Shown: positions 17,314 to 27,777, counted from the first letter of the stretch. The stretch: DNA of 64,000 nucleotides from Sphingorhabdus sp. (GCF_023910635.1 NZ_JAAVVZ010000004.1:1-64000), one strand, 5' to 3'. Notes: generated by a model not told the origin, from the letters alone. Made by a program: numbers and translations.

Positions 17314-18291
17314 TTAACGTCGGCTTGGGGGGCTTCCGGTCCAGTTTTTATGCGCCCGCGTAAATGCGCTTAGATCGCTATAGCCGAGCAACAAGGCGAT
17401 CTCGCCAAGTGAGCGCGTATCTTCCATGAAATATAGTTGGCACATATCCTTACGGACAAGGTGGAGCAGATCTCGGAAGGACAGGCCGTCCTCCACCAGT
17501 TTACGCCGCAGTGTCCGTTCGCTCATGCCAAAGGACGCGGCCATTCGGTCCAACGTCGGCGGTGATTTGTCCAACTCACTTGTAAGATAGAAATAGCTGA
17601 AGGCCAATTGGGTTTTGCCTGCAAACATCCACTTGGCCGGAAGCTCATACCGTTGCGACTCTGCATCAAGCAGCGCCTGATTGGCGAACGGTGACGGACG
17701 AAATACCTGACGCCCAGCGATTTCCAAACGCGTTTGCGGCATTCCGAATTCTACCGGACAACCAAAAGCAGCGTCATAAATAGCCGTGCCAAATTGGGGC
17801 TGATGCTGAAAATGCACAGCCTGAAGCAGAGGTGGTTCGTTCAGCACCTGCCGCGACAAGCGCGCGAAGGCCATTACTGAAAACTCAACAAAACTGGCGT
17901 AACTCTGCACGCGGTCGGGTGCGTAATCCCAGATAAAAAACGGTGGCTTGCCATCTGAGTGGAAGGTCGTCCGCACCATATTCTGCCGCAGCGGTTGAAT
18001 ACGCGCATGCGCCCGAATCACGGAGGCAAGATCGAGTTCGAGACGCGTGACATAGCCAAAGTCAGAGAAGTTCTGCATCGCGGCCTTGTCGCCAAGCCGC
18101 AGGTGCACCGCTGGATCGTTAAAATAGGTCTGCAATGTTTTAAAATAACGCAACGCGACTGGCGCGGAAATCCGGCTTAAGGGGTTGCGCAGCTTTGTTT
18201 CATCAAGGCCAATGGCGGAAATAAGCTCTCGCTTGTTCGCGCCCTCTGCAACTGCGGCACGCAATATCCGGGAGGCAAGACTTGCCGACAT
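17314..18291 (-). CDS. AraC family transcriptional regulator
   Basis: A DNA-binding regulator of about 325 residues. The N-terminal domain resembles the arabinose-binding-like domain of the OruR/ArgR-type group (SAIGLDETKLRNPLSRI...). The C-terminus has two helix-turn-helix segments (RMAASFGMSERTLRRKLVED and EIALLLGYSDLSAFTRAHK). The frame is open up to 18444, but homologues usually begin close to MSASLASRILRA, giving the start at 18291. It is divergent from the thioesterase gene at 18460 and may control it; the effector is unknown. Confidence 0.86.
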   Translation of the reverse strand: MSASLASRILRAAVAEGANKRELISAIGLDETKLRNPLSRISAPVALRYFKTLQTYFNDPAVHLRLGDKAAMQNFSDFGYVTRLELDLASVIRAHARIQPLRQNMVRTTFHSDGKPPFFIWDYAPDRVQSYASFVEFSVMAFARLSRQVLNEPPLLQAVHFQHQPQFGTAIYDAAFGCPVEFGMPQTRLEIAGRQVFRPSPFANQALLDAESQRYELPAKWMFAGKTQLAFSYFYLTSELDKSPPTLDRMAASFGMSERTLRRKLVEDGLSFRDLLHLVRKDMCQLYFMEDTRSLGEIALLLGYSDLSAFTRAHKNWTGSPPSRR

Positions 18292-18459
18292 TGTGTCGGG
18301 CGGGATAGCCTTTCCATTCTGCAGCAGATCGTCGATCCAGTTATAAATCGGATGTCTCCCTTTGGCGATATCACAGGGTTCAACACGCAACGCATTCCAA
18401 CGCAAGCCAGTTTTCGTCCGCGGCTTGCGGCATTGATTTTCCATCGCTAAGCCAAAGGC

Positions 18460-19233
18460 ATGAACCTAGCATCGCTTCTCGCCCAGTTTTCACCCGGCGC
18501 CACGACTCACACAATCTCCATTCCGCCAAGCTGGCATCAGGGACGCACGGCCTATGGCGGCCTGAGCTCCGCTCTGGCCTATCACGCGGCGAAGCTGGCA
18601 GCGGATGATCTTCCCCCTCTACAATCGGCTCAGATTGCGTTTGTGGGGCCTCTGGCGGGCGAGATAGAGGTTGGCGCGCATATTCTGCGGCGTGGGAAAA
18701 ACACCGCGTTTATTCAGGCGGTGATTTCAGGGGCAGATGGCGTTGGCCTGACATGCAATTTCATTTTCATGAACCGCAGGCACAGCCATTTGGATTATGT
18801 GAATATCCCGGCTCCGGACTTCCCGCTTATCCCAACGACCGATAATGCGCGCAGCGGCCCACCAGAGTTTTTCACGGGTCATATGCAATATCCAGACAAA
18901 CGACTGGAGCTTGGGATGGCGACCAATCGGCTCGCAAGCTGGCATCGGCTGACCGAGCATCAAGGGCTGGACTCAATTGCCGAGCTCATCTGTATCGGTG
19001 ACGCCCTGCCGCCGTCGGCCATGGGACTCATGACCGAAAAGGGCATGGTGAGCTCCATGAACTGGCAGATCAATATGTTGACCGATGCGCCAACCACCGA
19101 AAATGGCTGGTGGTATCTATCCAGCGAAACGCACCACGCCGCCAACGGCGCAAGCAGCCAATATATGACAGTCTGGAACAGCCGCGGCGAAGCGGTGCTA
19201 ACGGGTATGCAATCGGTCGCGATTTTCGTTTAA
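18460..19233 (+). CDS. Acyl-CoA thioesterase (TesB-like double hot-dog)
   Basis: A 257-residue protein with two hot-dog repeats. WHQGRTAYGGLSSALAYHAA is the conserved helix of the first, with the typical GG. The second half (LASWHRLTEHQGLDS; GWWYLSSETHHAANGASSQ) resembles the TesB-like acyl-CoA thioesterase 2 core. These enzymes hydrolyse acyl-CoA to free acid and CoA. It lies divergent to an AraC regulator and converges with the IspZ-like gene, their stops overlapping by 4 bp. Confidence 0.82.
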   Translation: MNLASLLAQFSPGATTHTISIPPSWHQGRTAYGGLSSALAYHAAKLAADDLPPLQSAQIAFVGPLAGEIEVGAHILRRGKNTAFIQAVISGADGVGLTCNFIFMNRRHSHLDYVNIPAPDFPLIPTTDNARSGPPEFFTGHMQYPDKRLELGMATNRLASWHRLTEHQGLDSIAELICIGDALPPSAMGLMTEKGMVSSMNWQINMLTDAPTTENGWWYLSSETHHAANGASSQYMTVWNSRGEAVLTGMQSVAIFV

Positions 19234-20180
19234 ACTGTTGGCTTTGCCCGGGCATAGCGCATGGCAAGCAGGACAAGGCCAATAACGATAAAATTATCGA
19301 CGAAGGTTTTGTAGAACAGCCAATTGTCAGTGGTCAGCAACTTTGCAGCGCCATAATTCAACGCCGCCATAAACAGCCCGATCACGCCCATGACGATTGC
19401 AAAGCGACCCGCATGAATATCCGAATATGGCATATAGCGCGCCAAGCCTTTGCCGATATACCGCCCTCCGCGCGCACCATCGATGATGAAGAAGCTGGCG
19501 GCAATCAATCCTGTGATTGTACCGCGCAGCTTTATCCATTCCTCGTCATTCAACCAGACTGCAAGGCCCGCCGATATGCAAAGCATGAGGATGCCAAACA
19601 AAGCAAGGCCGCCCGTGACATCTATTTTTGTGATGCGTTGGAACGCGACAAGGCCAAAGCCGACGACAACACCAACCAAGGCGGCGGTTTGTAAATCGGT
19701 CATTTTGGCTATGACGTAGAATAATAAACCAGTGGCCACATCAATGGCAAAAGGCAGGCGGTTGTGGCGCGCGAATACGCCGCTATGCGTGCCTTGTGCG
19801 CTTTGCGTTGTCTTCACGATTTCGCCAAAGCTGCTATGCTGCACCGCCGTGCTCTGATATTTTTCGGGGTAGACCGGAACGCGTCCTTTATGGCTTTCAT
19901 ACACCAGAACGCCATTAACACGCGCGACAATGCCAGTGGTCCATAGGCCCATATAACCCAGTTCCACCTCCAACAAACGTCCATCGGGGAGCGTCACCCG
20001 CAACAGATGGTTGCGGACAGATTCGGGGCCAAAGGACGGTGTGTGGTCCGCAGCTTGCGTCACACCCTGCATGGATAAAGCCGAATGCAAACCATCGCCG
20101 CGTGCCCGGCTGGAAACGCTAAACGCCAGCCCATCGACCGCAAATCGACGTGTCGGATATCGCCACCACGTAAAGCTCAT
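19230..20180 (-). CDS. IspZ/YciB-like septation membrane protein with N-terminal extension
   Basis: The C-terminal ~190 residues of this 316-residue protein resemble the inner-membrane septation protein A family (YciB/IspZ). There are five or so hydrophobic helices, with LLFYVIAKMTDLQTAALVGV and FIIDGARGGRYIGKGLARYM between them, and a short polar tail. The first ~125 residues form a soluble region (LLRVTLPDGRLLEVELGYMG) absent from E. coli YciB (about 179 residues). It follows rlmN by 3 bp and is probably co-transcribed with it. The role in envelope or septum integrity is inferred from the family. Confidence 0.75.
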   Translation of the reverse strand: MSFTWWRYPTRRFAVDGLAFSVSSRARGDGLHSALSMQGVTQAADHTPSFGPESVRNHLLRVTLPDGRLLEVELGYMGLWTTGIVARVNGVLVYESHKGRVPVYPEKYQSTAVQHSSFGEIVKTTQSAQGTHSGVFARHNRLPFAIDVATGLLFYVIAKMTDLQTAALVGVVVGFGLVAFQRITKIDVTGGLALFGILMLCISAGLAVWLNDEEWIKLRGTITGLIAASFFIIDGARGGRYIGKGLARYMPYSDIHAGRFAIVMGVIGLFMAALNYGAAKLLTTDNWLFYKTFVDNFIVIGLVLLAMRYARAKPTV

Positions 20181-20183
20181 GGC

Positions 20184-21425
20184 CTAGCCCAAAGCCGCCT
20201 GTTTTTCTTCGGCGAGGCGGTCAAGCTCGGCGCGGCTTTTCTTCTCGCTAGAGGATTTCAATTGCCCGCAAGCCGCCATGATGTCGCGGCCACGTGGCGT
20301 GCGGATGGGCGCGCTGATGCCAGCTTCAAAAATAATGCTGGAAAAACGCTTAATCCGTTCGGAGTCAGAACATTCATAGTCTGCGCCGGGCCATGGATTG
20401 AAAGGGATCAGGTTGACCTTGGCAGGAAGTTTATACTGCCGGATGAGGCTCACTAGCTGGCGCGCGTCCTCGTCACTGTCGTTTTTGCCCTTCAGCATCA
20501 CATATTCAAACGTAATCCGCCGCGCGTTGCTGATACCCGGATATTCTGCGCAAGCGCGCAGCAATTCATCAATGCCATATTTGCGGTTCAAGGGCACCAG
20601 CTCGTCACGCACCTCTTTGGTGACTCCATGCAAGGATACCGCGAGGTTGACGTTAATCTCCTCGCCTGCGCGCGCCATCATCGGCACGACACCTGACGTC
20701 GACAGCGTAATCCGGCGGCGCGACAGGCCAAGGCCATCGCCATGCATGACAACCTTCATCGCGTCACGGACATTGTCAAAATTATAGAGCGGCTCCCCCA
20801 TGCCCATCAGCACGATATTGGTCAGCATGCGGCCATCGGCCGTATAATGGCCGACGTCGTCGTCGTCATCTTCGTTGGCCGACGCAAAGGCCATATTTCC
20901 CTTTGGCCATTCGCCAAGCGCATCGCGTGCGAGCATCACTTGACCAACGATTTCGCCGGGCGTCAGATTGCGCACCAGCCGCATCGTGCCGGTATGGCAG
21001 AACCGGCAATTGAGCGTGCAGCCAACCTGGCTCGAAATACACAAAGTCCCGCGATCCGCATCGGGGATGAACACCATTTCATAATCCTGCGCATCATCGG
21101 TACGCAAAAGCCATTTGCGCGTGCCGTCTGTCGACACCTGCGCCTCGACCACTTCTGGCCTGCCAATGACAAAACGGTCGGCGAGCCAAGGCCGCATCGT
21201 TTTGGAAATATCGGTCATCGCTTCAAAATCGGTCACGCCGCGATGGTAGATCCAATGGAACACCTGCTTTGACCGGAGCTTTGCCGCCTTTTCATCCAAC
21301 TGCGATTCTTCAAACAACTGCCGAATTTGGAGATGGCTCAACCCCATGAGGTCAATGCGTCCATCATTGCGCGGCGTAATGGCGCGCGGGGTGACAACGG
21401 GGTCGATATGGCCGGGAATCTGCAT
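20184..21425 (-). CDS. rlmN: Dual-specificity 23S rRNA/tRNA adenine-C2 methyltransferase RlmN
   Basis: A 413-residue radical-SAM enzyme that methylates C2 of A2503 in 23S rRNA and A37 in some tRNAs. The [4Fe-4S] motif [11 protein letters not shown] is present, as are [12 protein letters not shown] and [10 protein letters not shown], and the C-terminal CGQL carries the methyl-accepting Cys. The open frame extends to 21656, but ATG 21425 ([10 protein letters not shown]) begins where homologues do. The 77-residue upstream part has no family character. It lies upstream of the ispZ-like gene in the same transcript. Confidence 0.95.
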   Translation of the reverse strand: MQIPGHIDPVVTPRAITPRNDGRIDLMGLSHLQIRQLFEESQLDEKAAKLRSKQVFHWIYHRGVTDFEAMTDISKTMRPWLADRFVIGRPEVVEAQVSTDGTRKWLLRTDDAQDYEMVFIPDADRGTLCISSQVGCTLNCRFCHTGTMRLVRNLTPGEIVGQVMLARDALGEWPKGNMAFASANEDDDDDVGHYTADGRMLTNIVLMGMGEPLYNFDNVRDAMKVVMHGDGLGLSRRRITLSTSGVVPMMARAGEEINVNLAVSLHGVTKEVRDELVPLNRKYGIDELLRACAEYPGISNARRITFEYVMLKGKNDSDEDARQLVSLIRQYKLPAKVNLIPFNPWPGADYECSDSERIKRFSSIIFEAGISAPIRTPRGRDIMAACGQLKSSSEKKSRAELDRLAEEKQAALG

Positions 21426-21474
21426 GTTAGCCGCGCCTATAGTAATAATTTCCGCGAAAAGCCAGCGTGGCGGC

Positions 21475-22500
21475 TTACGCGGTACGGACCACAGAAACCT
21501 GTGTCCCCGGTGCCTGATCCGAAATCGTGACAATTGCCCCCAACTGGCTTGCCAATGCCTCGACAATACCTGTGCCCAGGCCTGGTTTTCGGTCTTCTTC
21601 ATCCTTGGGCATGCCGATGCCGTCATCAGCAACGACAAGTGTCCATGCCTTGCCATCTGATGTGAAGCCTACCTTGATCGACCCGTGTTGGGTCCGGCCC
21701 GGAAAGGCATGCTTTAGCGCATTGATCACCAGTTCGGTGACAACCAAGCCAAGGCTGACCGACGTATCTGGGTCAACGACGCTGTCATCACATTGCGTTG
21801 TGAGTTTTATCCGCCCGGGGTCGCCGATCATTGATGCGCCAATACTATTGCACAAATCCGCAAAGTAATTTTTGAGGCCTACATTATCGACAGCGGTCGA
21901 TGACAGGTGCTTTTGCAGCATTGCGATCGACATCACGCGGTTATGCGCGTCGCGCAAATGCTCGCGGGTTTCGCTCGACTGCACCTTGCGAGCGCTTTGC
22001 AGCAGGACGCTCGCGATAATCTGAAGGCTATTCGCGACGCGGTGCTGTATTTCGTTGAGCAACAACTGTTTTTCGCGGACAAGATCATCGCGCACTTTAT
22101 CGGCCAATCGCTGCGATGTGACATCGGTGATGGCAAGCACGACACGAATGCTTTCGGCTTCAAAATAATCCAGCGTATGGGCGTTTATCAAAAGGCGCAG
22201 CGTTCCCTTTTCCGGCCGCACGAGGTCCATTTCATAGACATCAATTGCAGCTTTGCCCGACACCGTCGCTTGCAACAGCGCGTTCAACTGTCGCACGTTC
22301 CATTCACCCCCGCCCAAGTCGGCCAGCTTTTTGCCCGTAACGCCCGCACAATCGACGTCAAATGCTAAGCAAAAGGACTTGCTGGCTGCGATAATCGTAA
22401 GATCCTCACGCAACAAAATAAGCGGTGAAAAAGATGACGATATTAATGCGACCGACATATTGTCGGCATGCTCGGGCAAACGGTTCAGTGGTTTTTCCAT
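21475..22500 (-). CDS. Sensor histidine kinase (HisKA_2/HWE type) with PAS domain
   Basis: A cytosolic kinase of about 341 residues with no transmembrane segments. A PAS-like region (residues ~15-125) precedes the phosphoacceptor helix [17 protein letters not shown] (His in IQHRVAN). The HATPase domain follows with N-box [15 protein letters not shown] and G-box DDGIGMP. In alphaproteobacteria such kinases often feed the PhyR/EcfG general stress response; no response regulator is adjacent, so that is only a possibility. The start is uncertain: the frame opens at a TTG (22572), with ATGs at 22545 and 22500. Confidence 0.86.
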   Translation of the reverse strand: MEKPLNRLPEHADNMSVALISSSFSPLILLREDLTIIAASKSFCLAFDVDCAGVTGKKLADLGGGEWNVRQLNALLQATVSGKAAIDVYEMDLVRPEKGTLRLLINAHTLDYFEAESIRVVLAITDVTSQRLADKVRDDLVREKQLLLNEIQHRVANSLQIIASVLLQSARKVQSSETREHLRDAHNRVMSIAMLQKHLSSTAVDNVGLKNYFADLCNSIGASMIGDPGRIKLTTQCDDSVVDPDTSVSLGLVVTELVINALKHAFPGRTQHGSIKVGFTSDGKAWTLVVADDGIGMPKDEEDRKPGLGTGIVEALASQLGAIVTISDQAPGTQVSVVRTA

Positions 22501-22640
22501 GGCATATAGCCGTTGTGAACTGGAGGTTCGCGGGACGAGAGCCATACCCAGGCGCAATTCGTATTCGAACAAATATCAAATGTGAACTTTTGTAACAGAC
22601 CTGCGGCGTTCCAGTGAGTCAATTCGACTTTAACTTAATT

Positions 22641-23126
22641 TTATATTTGAGCGCATCGCAATGCGGCCGCATCAATGGCGCTTGGTGCGCCACGAAGACT
22701 ATAGATATCAACAATTGACTTTCCGTTTTCTCCAATCGTCTCAATGCTCAGCGACTTTGCAGCACGTATGGCGGAGACAATCGCCAGATCCATCCGCCTG
22801 TCCACTGCCCACGCCGTGTTGCCTACGGCCTGCAATCTGAAACGTCGCCCACCGGCGCTTAAGGTCACATCGCCATTGGACGCCCGGTTCCGGGAGAGAC
22901 GCACATATAGCTGCTGCCTAACGTTGCGATTCGGCCAAAAACCAACCGATAAAAACGCTGGCTGCGTCGGCGTGCGTAAACTTTCTTCAGGCGCGGCAAT
23001 CGCGTAGCAACGGGGCGTCTGTGGCTCGTGAAACGCAGCCCAGCTTTGATATACGCCCAAGCGCTCTTTGGCGGACACGGGCGCGGATATCATAACCATA
23101 TATAACAGCCACGCAGCCTCTTTCAC
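22641..23126 (-). CDS. Hypothetical exported protein, possibly IalB-like
   Basis: A 161-residue protein with a signal peptide (AAWLLYMVMISAPVSA). The body begins RLGVYQSWAAFHEPQTPRCYAIAAP and later has RRFRLQAVGNTAWAVDRR and AAKSLSIETIG, a pattern loosely reminiscent of invasion-associated locus B (IalB) family proteins of alphaproteobacteria. That likeness is by eye only. The start overlaps the stop of the histidine phosphatase gene by 4 bp, so the two are translationally coupled. Confidence 0.65.
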   Translation of the reverse strand: MKEAAWLLYMVMISAPVSAKERLGVYQSWAAFHEPQTPRCYAIAAPEESLRTPTQPAFLSVGFWPNRNVRQQLYVRLSRNRASNGDVTLSAGGRRFRLQAVGNTAWAVDRRMDLAIVSAIRAAKSLSIETIGENGKSIVDIYSLRGAPSAIDAAALRCAQI

Positions 23127-23770
23127 GCGCGCTCGCCCTGCCCGCTGCCATCGATGACCAAAGCTTCGACACCGTCGCAGATCATGACCATGCTACCTTG
23201 GGCCAGACTGGGCGCAATGGGCGCGCCAAACTGCGCCATCGGTTCGATCCCAAGCAGCAACCCGCGCAGCACCCGCGCGGTCATCCCATGACAAATGATG
23301 AGCATATCCTGATCAAAGGACAATTCGCCAAGCCAGTGCGACAGACGATGCGCCACATCTTCATAATATTCACCGCCGTCGGGCCGAACCGAAAACAATT
23401 TATGTTCGGCGTCGACGATTGGGCCGATTTCAGCCGCAATGTCGGCATAGGTTCGGCTTGACCAACGTCCAACGTCGATTTCAAGCAAACGGTCGTCGCG
23501 GTTGGTCTCGTGCCAATCCGCATCAATTTCTTCCGCAATTAAGGCGAGCGTTTGCAGCGCGCGGCCTGCGGTGGATGCCCAAAGCTGCGGCGTTGCGTCC
23601 GGTCCGAGATATTCCGCCAACGCACGGCCCATCTCACGCGCCTGGACGCAGCCCTCCCATGTCAACGGCGTATGCAATTCGGCCTGACCTTGCATCCGTG
23701 CCACTTTGTTAAACACTGTTTCACCATGCCGCGCGATGAAAAGCCGTCGATTGTGTGTTGAAATTCCCAT
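23123..23770 (-). CDS. Histidine phosphatase family protein (phosphoglycerate-mutase-like)
   Basis: A 215-residue member of the histidine phosphatase clan 1. The catalytic RHGE motif is in LFIARHGETVFN (His15), the second catalytic His in MLIICHGMTARVLRG, with Arg in ASTAGRALQT and the acid in LLEIDVGRWSSRTYAD. Likely activities are a cofactor-dependent phosphatase such as alpha-ribazole phosphatase or a broad-specificity enzyme; cobalamin genes are not nearby. It is divergent from dnaN (142 bp) and overlaps the exported hypothetical gene. Confidence 0.88.
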   Translation of the reverse strand: MGISTHNRRLFIARHGETVFNKVARMQGQAELHTPLTWEGCVQAREMGRALAEYLGPDATPQLWASTAGRALQTLALIAEEIDADWHETNRDDRLLEIDVGRWSSRTYADIAAEIGPIVDAEHKLFSVRPDGGEYYEDVAHRLSHWLGELSFDQDMLIICHGMTARVLRGLLLGIEPMAQFGAPIAPSLAQGSMVMICDGVEALVIDGSGQGERA

Positions 23771-23912
23771 ATAGCCCTTATTCCACAGGATATTGTTGGA
23801 GGCAAAAGCTATCGGCTTGCCCTAACGGTCAAAGCGGTTATGGAAGATTCGGTATATTAATTGGGTTTTTTGGCTGGTTTGCGGACCAGCCGGCCCGACA
23901 AGGGGAATGTGA

Positions 23913-25028
23913 ATGAGAGCCACGATCGAACGCGCGACGCTGCTGAAAAGCCTGAGCCACGTCCAGTCCGTGGTGGAACGACGCAACACCATTCCGATAT
24001 TGTCCAATGTCCTTATCGAAGCAAGCGAAGGCGGCAAGATCAAGTTGACCGCGACCGACCTTGATTTGCAGGTCGTTGAAACTTTTGCTGCCGATGTCGA
24101 AACCCCCGGCGCAACAACGGTTTCCGCGCACACATTGTTCGAAATCGCCCGCAAGTTGCCCGATGGTTCGCAAGTGCAACTGCACGCCGCCGATGGCCGC
24201 ATGGCCGTGAATGCTGGCCGCGCCCGTTTCTCGCTCGCGACCCTTCCACGTGACGATTTTCCGACAATTGCCGAAGGTGACTTGCCCACCTCGTTTGAAA
24301 TCTCTGCAAGCGCGTTGATCCAGATCATCGATAAAACGCGCTTTGCGATTTCGACCGAAGAAACGCGTTATTATCTCAACGGCATTTTCCTGCACGTTAC
24401 CGACGATGCCGAACCCGTTTTGAAAGCCGCAGCGACCGATGGTCACCGCTTGGCCCGCGTGACCTTGCCACGCCCTGCTGGTGCGGAAAATATGCCCGAC
24501 ATCATCGTGCCGCGCAAATGCGTTGCCGAAATCCGCAAGCTGCTTGATGAAAGCGGCGACAATGTCATCCAGATCGACCTGTCGGCGAGCAAAATCCGTT
24601 TCACCTTTGACAGCGTCATCCTGACATCAAAGTTAATCGACGGAACCTTCCCCGATTATAGCCGCGTCATTCCGACCGCGAATGACAAATTGCTGCGCAT
24701 CGACCCTAAGGCATTTTCACAAGGCGTGGACCGCGTCGCGACCATCGCCACCGAAAAAACCCGCGCCGTCAAAATGGCGCTAGATCATGACAAGATCACC
24801 TTGTCCGTCACCAGCCCTGAAAACGGCACGGCGGCAGAAGAAGTATCCGGTCAATATAGCAGCGATAGCTTCGAAATCGGCTTCAACGCACGTTATTTGA
24901 TGGACATTTTGGGCGAAATCGAAGGCGACGTGGTTGAGTTGCACCTCGCCGACGCCAGCGCACCGACCTTGATCCGCGAGAATGATAAGTCGGCAGCGTT
25001 GTATGTATTGATGCCGATGCGGGTTTGA
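23913..25028 (+). CDS. dnaN: DNA polymerase III beta sliding clamp
   Basis: A 371-residue beta clamp that encircles DNA and tethers DNA polymerase III. The three-domain pattern is recognisable from MRATIERATLLKSLSHVQSVVERRNTIPIL, the central YYLNGIFLHV and DGHRLARV, and the C-terminal ALYVLMPMRV that forms the protein-binding pocket with its terminal Met-Pro-Met-Arg motif. Length is standard. It is not adjacent to dnaA or recF here, as is usual in alphaproteobacteria. Confidence 0.97.
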   Translation: MRATIERATLLKSLSHVQSVVERRNTIPILSNVLIEASEGGKIKLTATDLDLQVVETFAADVETPGATTVSAHTLFEIARKLPDGSQVQLHAADGRMAVNAGRARFSLATLPRDDFPTIAEGDLPTSFEISASALIQIIDKTRFAISTEETRYYLNGIFLHVTDDAEPVLKAAATDGHRLARVTLPRPAGAENMPDIIVPRKCVAEIRKLLDESGDNVIQIDLSASKIRFTFDSVILTSKLIDGTFPDYSRVIPTANDKLLRIDPKAFSQGVDRVATIATEKTRAVKMALDHDKITLSVTSPENGTAAEEVSGQYSSDSFEIGFNARYLMDILGEIEGDVVELHLADASAPTLIRENDKSAALYVLMPMRV

Positions 25029-25074
25029 ACGATTAGGGTTCGCACTGGATACCCCATTTAAACATGATGTTTGG

Positions 25075-25902
25075 TTACTTGCTACGATCTCTCACAAACG
25101 CCTGCGCTTCTCTTCGCAGTTGCCGCTTTTGCTCCGTGTTCAAATCAGCACCAAGTGTATGGCGAGCCTGCGCCAGCAATGGTGCGTCGACATCTCTAGG
25201 TAGGCTGCCTGTGCTTTCCAAATGCGCTTTGATCGAAGTTATCTGCTCTGTGTCAAAGCGGACCATTACGGTTCCAATCACGGCGGAAAAATCAACGTTT
25301 GTTCCAACTTGTGGACCTAGTTGATCAAGTATCGGACGCAATGGACCTTTAACAACGGATTTGGTACAGGATATAACCGTTTCGACAATTGATCTCGACC
25401 ATTCAATATGGCTGTCAACTTCTTGCAGCAAATGAGGTGATTGCGTCCCGCGCGACGGCTCGACACCTAAAAGGTGTACTCGAACGCCGTATGTCTGTGC
25501 AACCTGCACACCAACACGTAAATCCTCGTCACCGGCAACAATCAACGCGTCACTAATTGCAGCATTTCGTGCCAAGTCTATAAGGTCGGTAACAATTAGT
25601 GAATCTACACCCTTTTGCTGCCCAAAGCTGTTTATGAAGCCGAGTCTAAGTTTAACGTTTGGCTGCTGGCTAAGCGACGTTTGCGATGGGCTTGGCCCTT
25701 GGAACGGCTTAATGCCATCATACCAATAGATTCGCAGCAGCCTGACATCAGGCGCTGCCTTTGCCGCAGCTTCAAAAAGCTCCTTAATTGCTTGTTCTGC
25801 ATTAAGTTTTATGTCGGTGCGCGGTTGTTTGGAACCGGTTAAAAGCGCTGAAGACGCTGCAAACAAATAACCAGCATCAACGAAAACTGCAACTTGTTGC
25901 AT
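25075..25902 (-). CDS. NYN-domain (PIN-like) nuclease family protein
   Basis: A 275-residue protein whose first ~170 residues form a NYN domain: acidic residues in VAVFVDAGYLF (Asp9), KGVDSLIVTDLIDLAR and SDALIVAGDEDLRVGVQVA match the metal-dependent PIN/NYN ribonuclease site. The rest is a helical C-terminal domain ending in a basic segment (LNTEQKRQLRREAQAFVRDRSK). The target is unknown; NYN proteins act in RNA processing or defence. It is AT-richer than dnaN and the deacylase gene on either side, which hints at acquisition. Ribosome site AGAGGG precedes the ATG at 25902. Confidence 0.8.
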   Translation of the reverse strand: MQQVAVFVDAGYLFAASSALLTGSKQPRTDIKLNAEQAIKELFEAAAKAAPDVRLLRIYWYDGIKPFQGPSPSQTSLSQQPNVKLRLGFINSFGQQKGVDSLIVTDLIDLARNAAISDALIVAGDEDLRVGVQVAQTYGVRVHLLGVEPSRGTQSPHLLQEVDSHIEWSRSIVETVISCTKSVVKGPLRPILDQLGPQVGTNVDFSAVIGTVMVRFDTEQITSIKAHLESTGSLPRDVDAPLLAQARHTLGADLNTEQKRQLRREAQAFVRDRSK

Positions 25903-25909
25903 GGGTGCC

Positions 25910-25944
25910 CTCTAGAAATGAAATGGGGCTCCCGCAGGAGCCCC
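25910..25944 (-). terminator. Probable terminator of the 26038-27777 gene
   Basis: GGGGCTCC-CGCA-GGAGCCCC is a perfect 8-bp hairpin at 25925-25944. Read on the minus strand it is followed by ATTTCATTTC, a weak U-tract. It sits just before the NYN gene, so it could also attenuate that gene. Confidence 0.6.
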
Positions 25945-26037
25945 TAAGTAGGCGAATAACGCAGATTATGATAGGCTCCGTTACTCGTTTCACTGCCTAT
26001 AGACAAGAATTGTTTCCAAATCAATAATTTTTAGCGC

Positions 26038-27777
26038 CTACTCCGCCGCCTCAGCCATCAGCACATTTTGCGGACCCCGCACCACGACACCCGGCAGCGC
26101 GCCCGTCATCTTGCCTTCACGGAAGGTGACGACTCCGGCCTTCACAGTCGCGACATAGCCATCTGCCCTTTGAAGCAAACGTCTGCCACCGGCGGGTAAG
26201 TCGAACGCCAGCCATGGTTTGCTCAGCTTCAACCGATCCAGATCGATAATGTTGATATCCGCCAGATAACCTGGCTTCAGCACGCCGCGATCATTTAGTC
26301 CATAAAGCCGTGCAGTGTCATGGCACTGCCGTTTAATCGCATTCTCAAGCGTTATGCGTTTGCCCTGCCGGTCACGGACCCAATGTTGCAACATGAAGGT
26401 CGGGCTGGCTGCATCGCAAATCGTGCCGCAATGCGCGCCGCCGTCTGACAGGCTGTTCACACAGTCATCGCGGGTTTGCAGTTCCTCAAGAAAGTTCAAA
26501 TTGCCATCGCGATAATTGAGGATGGGGAAATAAATAAACCCAGTGCCATCGTCCTGCATCAACAGGTCATATGCATATTCCGCTGGGCTGACTCCGGCGA
26601 CAATGGCGCGCGCCATGACGCTTTCGTCCTGCCGTGGCTCATAATTAAATGCAGGCCCCATTTCGAAATGTACGGGCCAACCGCCCGCAACGATACGCAG
26701 AAAATCGATGATGTCACTTTCGGGAAACACCGATTCTTCGGATATCATCCGCGCCTTAAACGCAGGGTCTTTCAGGCAGGTTAGCTGCTGCGCCCATGGC
26801 AGCGCTTCAATCTCTACCCATGCTGGCTTGAATCGGAAAGGATGAACCGTTCCCTGCCATGCCATGATGATGCCATTGCCGCGCAAGGCGATTTGCGCGA
26901 CGATGTTTGCGCCATTGTCATTTTCGGCAATCATTGAAGAAATCTGTTCCTCCAACGGCATTTCCTTGGCGATGGATTGCAACGCGGCAAAGGTTACGGG
27001 CAAGCCGGTTTCGCGGCTCAGCGCGCCCATCCAACCAAATTCATCCCAATCGCGTTTCATGTCGCTCGCCATTTCAAACACGCCATATCCGACACGGCCC
27101 ATGGCGCGACCGATACCGATCAGCTCTTCCTTTGTGGCCGTAGTCCCCGGCACGAGTTCGCCGTCCACGGATTTGTGCAGCACGGTGCGCGATGTTGAAA
27201 AGCCAAGCGCGCCTGCTCTTATGCCTTCTTCGACAATGCGGGACATTTCTGCGATGTCGGCGTCGGTTGGGACCGCACCCGGCATCTCACGATCGCCCAG
27301 CACATAAGCGCGCACCGCCCCGTGGGGCACGTGCGTTGCGACGTCGATGGTGCGCGGACGGCGTTCCAGTGCGTCCAGATATTCGGGGAAGGTTTCCCAA
27401 TCCCAAGTCATACCCTCGGCCAACGCAGTGCCCGGGATATCCTCCACACCCTCCATCAGGCCGATCAGCCAGTCATGCTTGTCTTTCTTTGCAGGTGCAA
27501 ATCCAACGCCGCAATTGCCCATGACCACCGTAGTTACGCCATGCCAGCTCGATGGTGCCATCTCGCTGTCCCACGTCGCTTGACCGTCATAATGGGTGTG
27601 AATGTCTACAAATCCAGGCGCGACGACCTTGCCGCTCGCGTCGATTTCTTCGCGGCCCGCCGCACTGATTTTGCCAATGGCCGTTACAATGCCGCCATCA
27701 ATCGCAACATCGGCAACAAACCGTGCCGCGCCCGTGCCATCAACCACGGTTCCGCCCCGAATAACCAGATCATGCAT
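26038..27777 (-). CDS. N-acyl-D-amino-acid deacylase family amidohydrolase
   Basis: An amidohydrolase of 579 residues with the N-terminal [20 protein letters not shown] and metal site [17 protein letters not shown] typical of D-aminoacylases. [18 protein letters not shown] carries the zinc-ligand Cys of this group. The later [18 protein letters not shown] and [21 protein letters not shown] are also conserved. Members hydrolyse N-acyl-D-amino acids or related amides; many sphingomonad copies have unknown substrates. No signal peptide. The ATG at 27777 has GGAGAG 7 nt upstream, so it is preferred over 27792. Confidence 0.88.
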   Translation of the reverse strand: MHDLVIRGGTVVDGTGAARFVADVAIDGGIVTAIGKISAAGREEIDASGKVVAPGFVDIHTHYDGQATWDSEMAPSSWHGVTTVVMGNCGVGFAPAKKDKHDWLIGLMEGVEDIPGTALAEGMTWDWETFPEYLDALERRPRTIDVATHVPHGAVRAYVLGDREMPGAVPTDADIAEMSRIVEEGIRAGALGFSTSRTVLHKSVDGELVPGTTATKEELIGIGRAMGRVGYGVFEMASDMKRDWDEFGWMGALSRETGLPVTFAALQSIAKEMPLEEQISSMIAENDNGANIVAQIALRGNGIIMAWQGTVHPFRFKPAWVEIEALPWAQQLTCLKDPAFKARMISEESVFPESDIIDFLRIVAGGWPVHFEMGPAFNYEPRQDESVMARAIVAGVSPAEYAYDLLMQDDGTGFIYFPILNYRDGNLNFLEELQTRDDCVNSLSDGGAHCGTICDAASPTFMLQHWVRDRQGKRITLENAIKRQCHDTARLYGLNDRGVLKPGYLADINIIDLDRLKLSKPWLAFDLPAGGRRLLQRADGYVATVKAGVVTFREGKMTGALPGVVVRGPQNVLMAEAAE

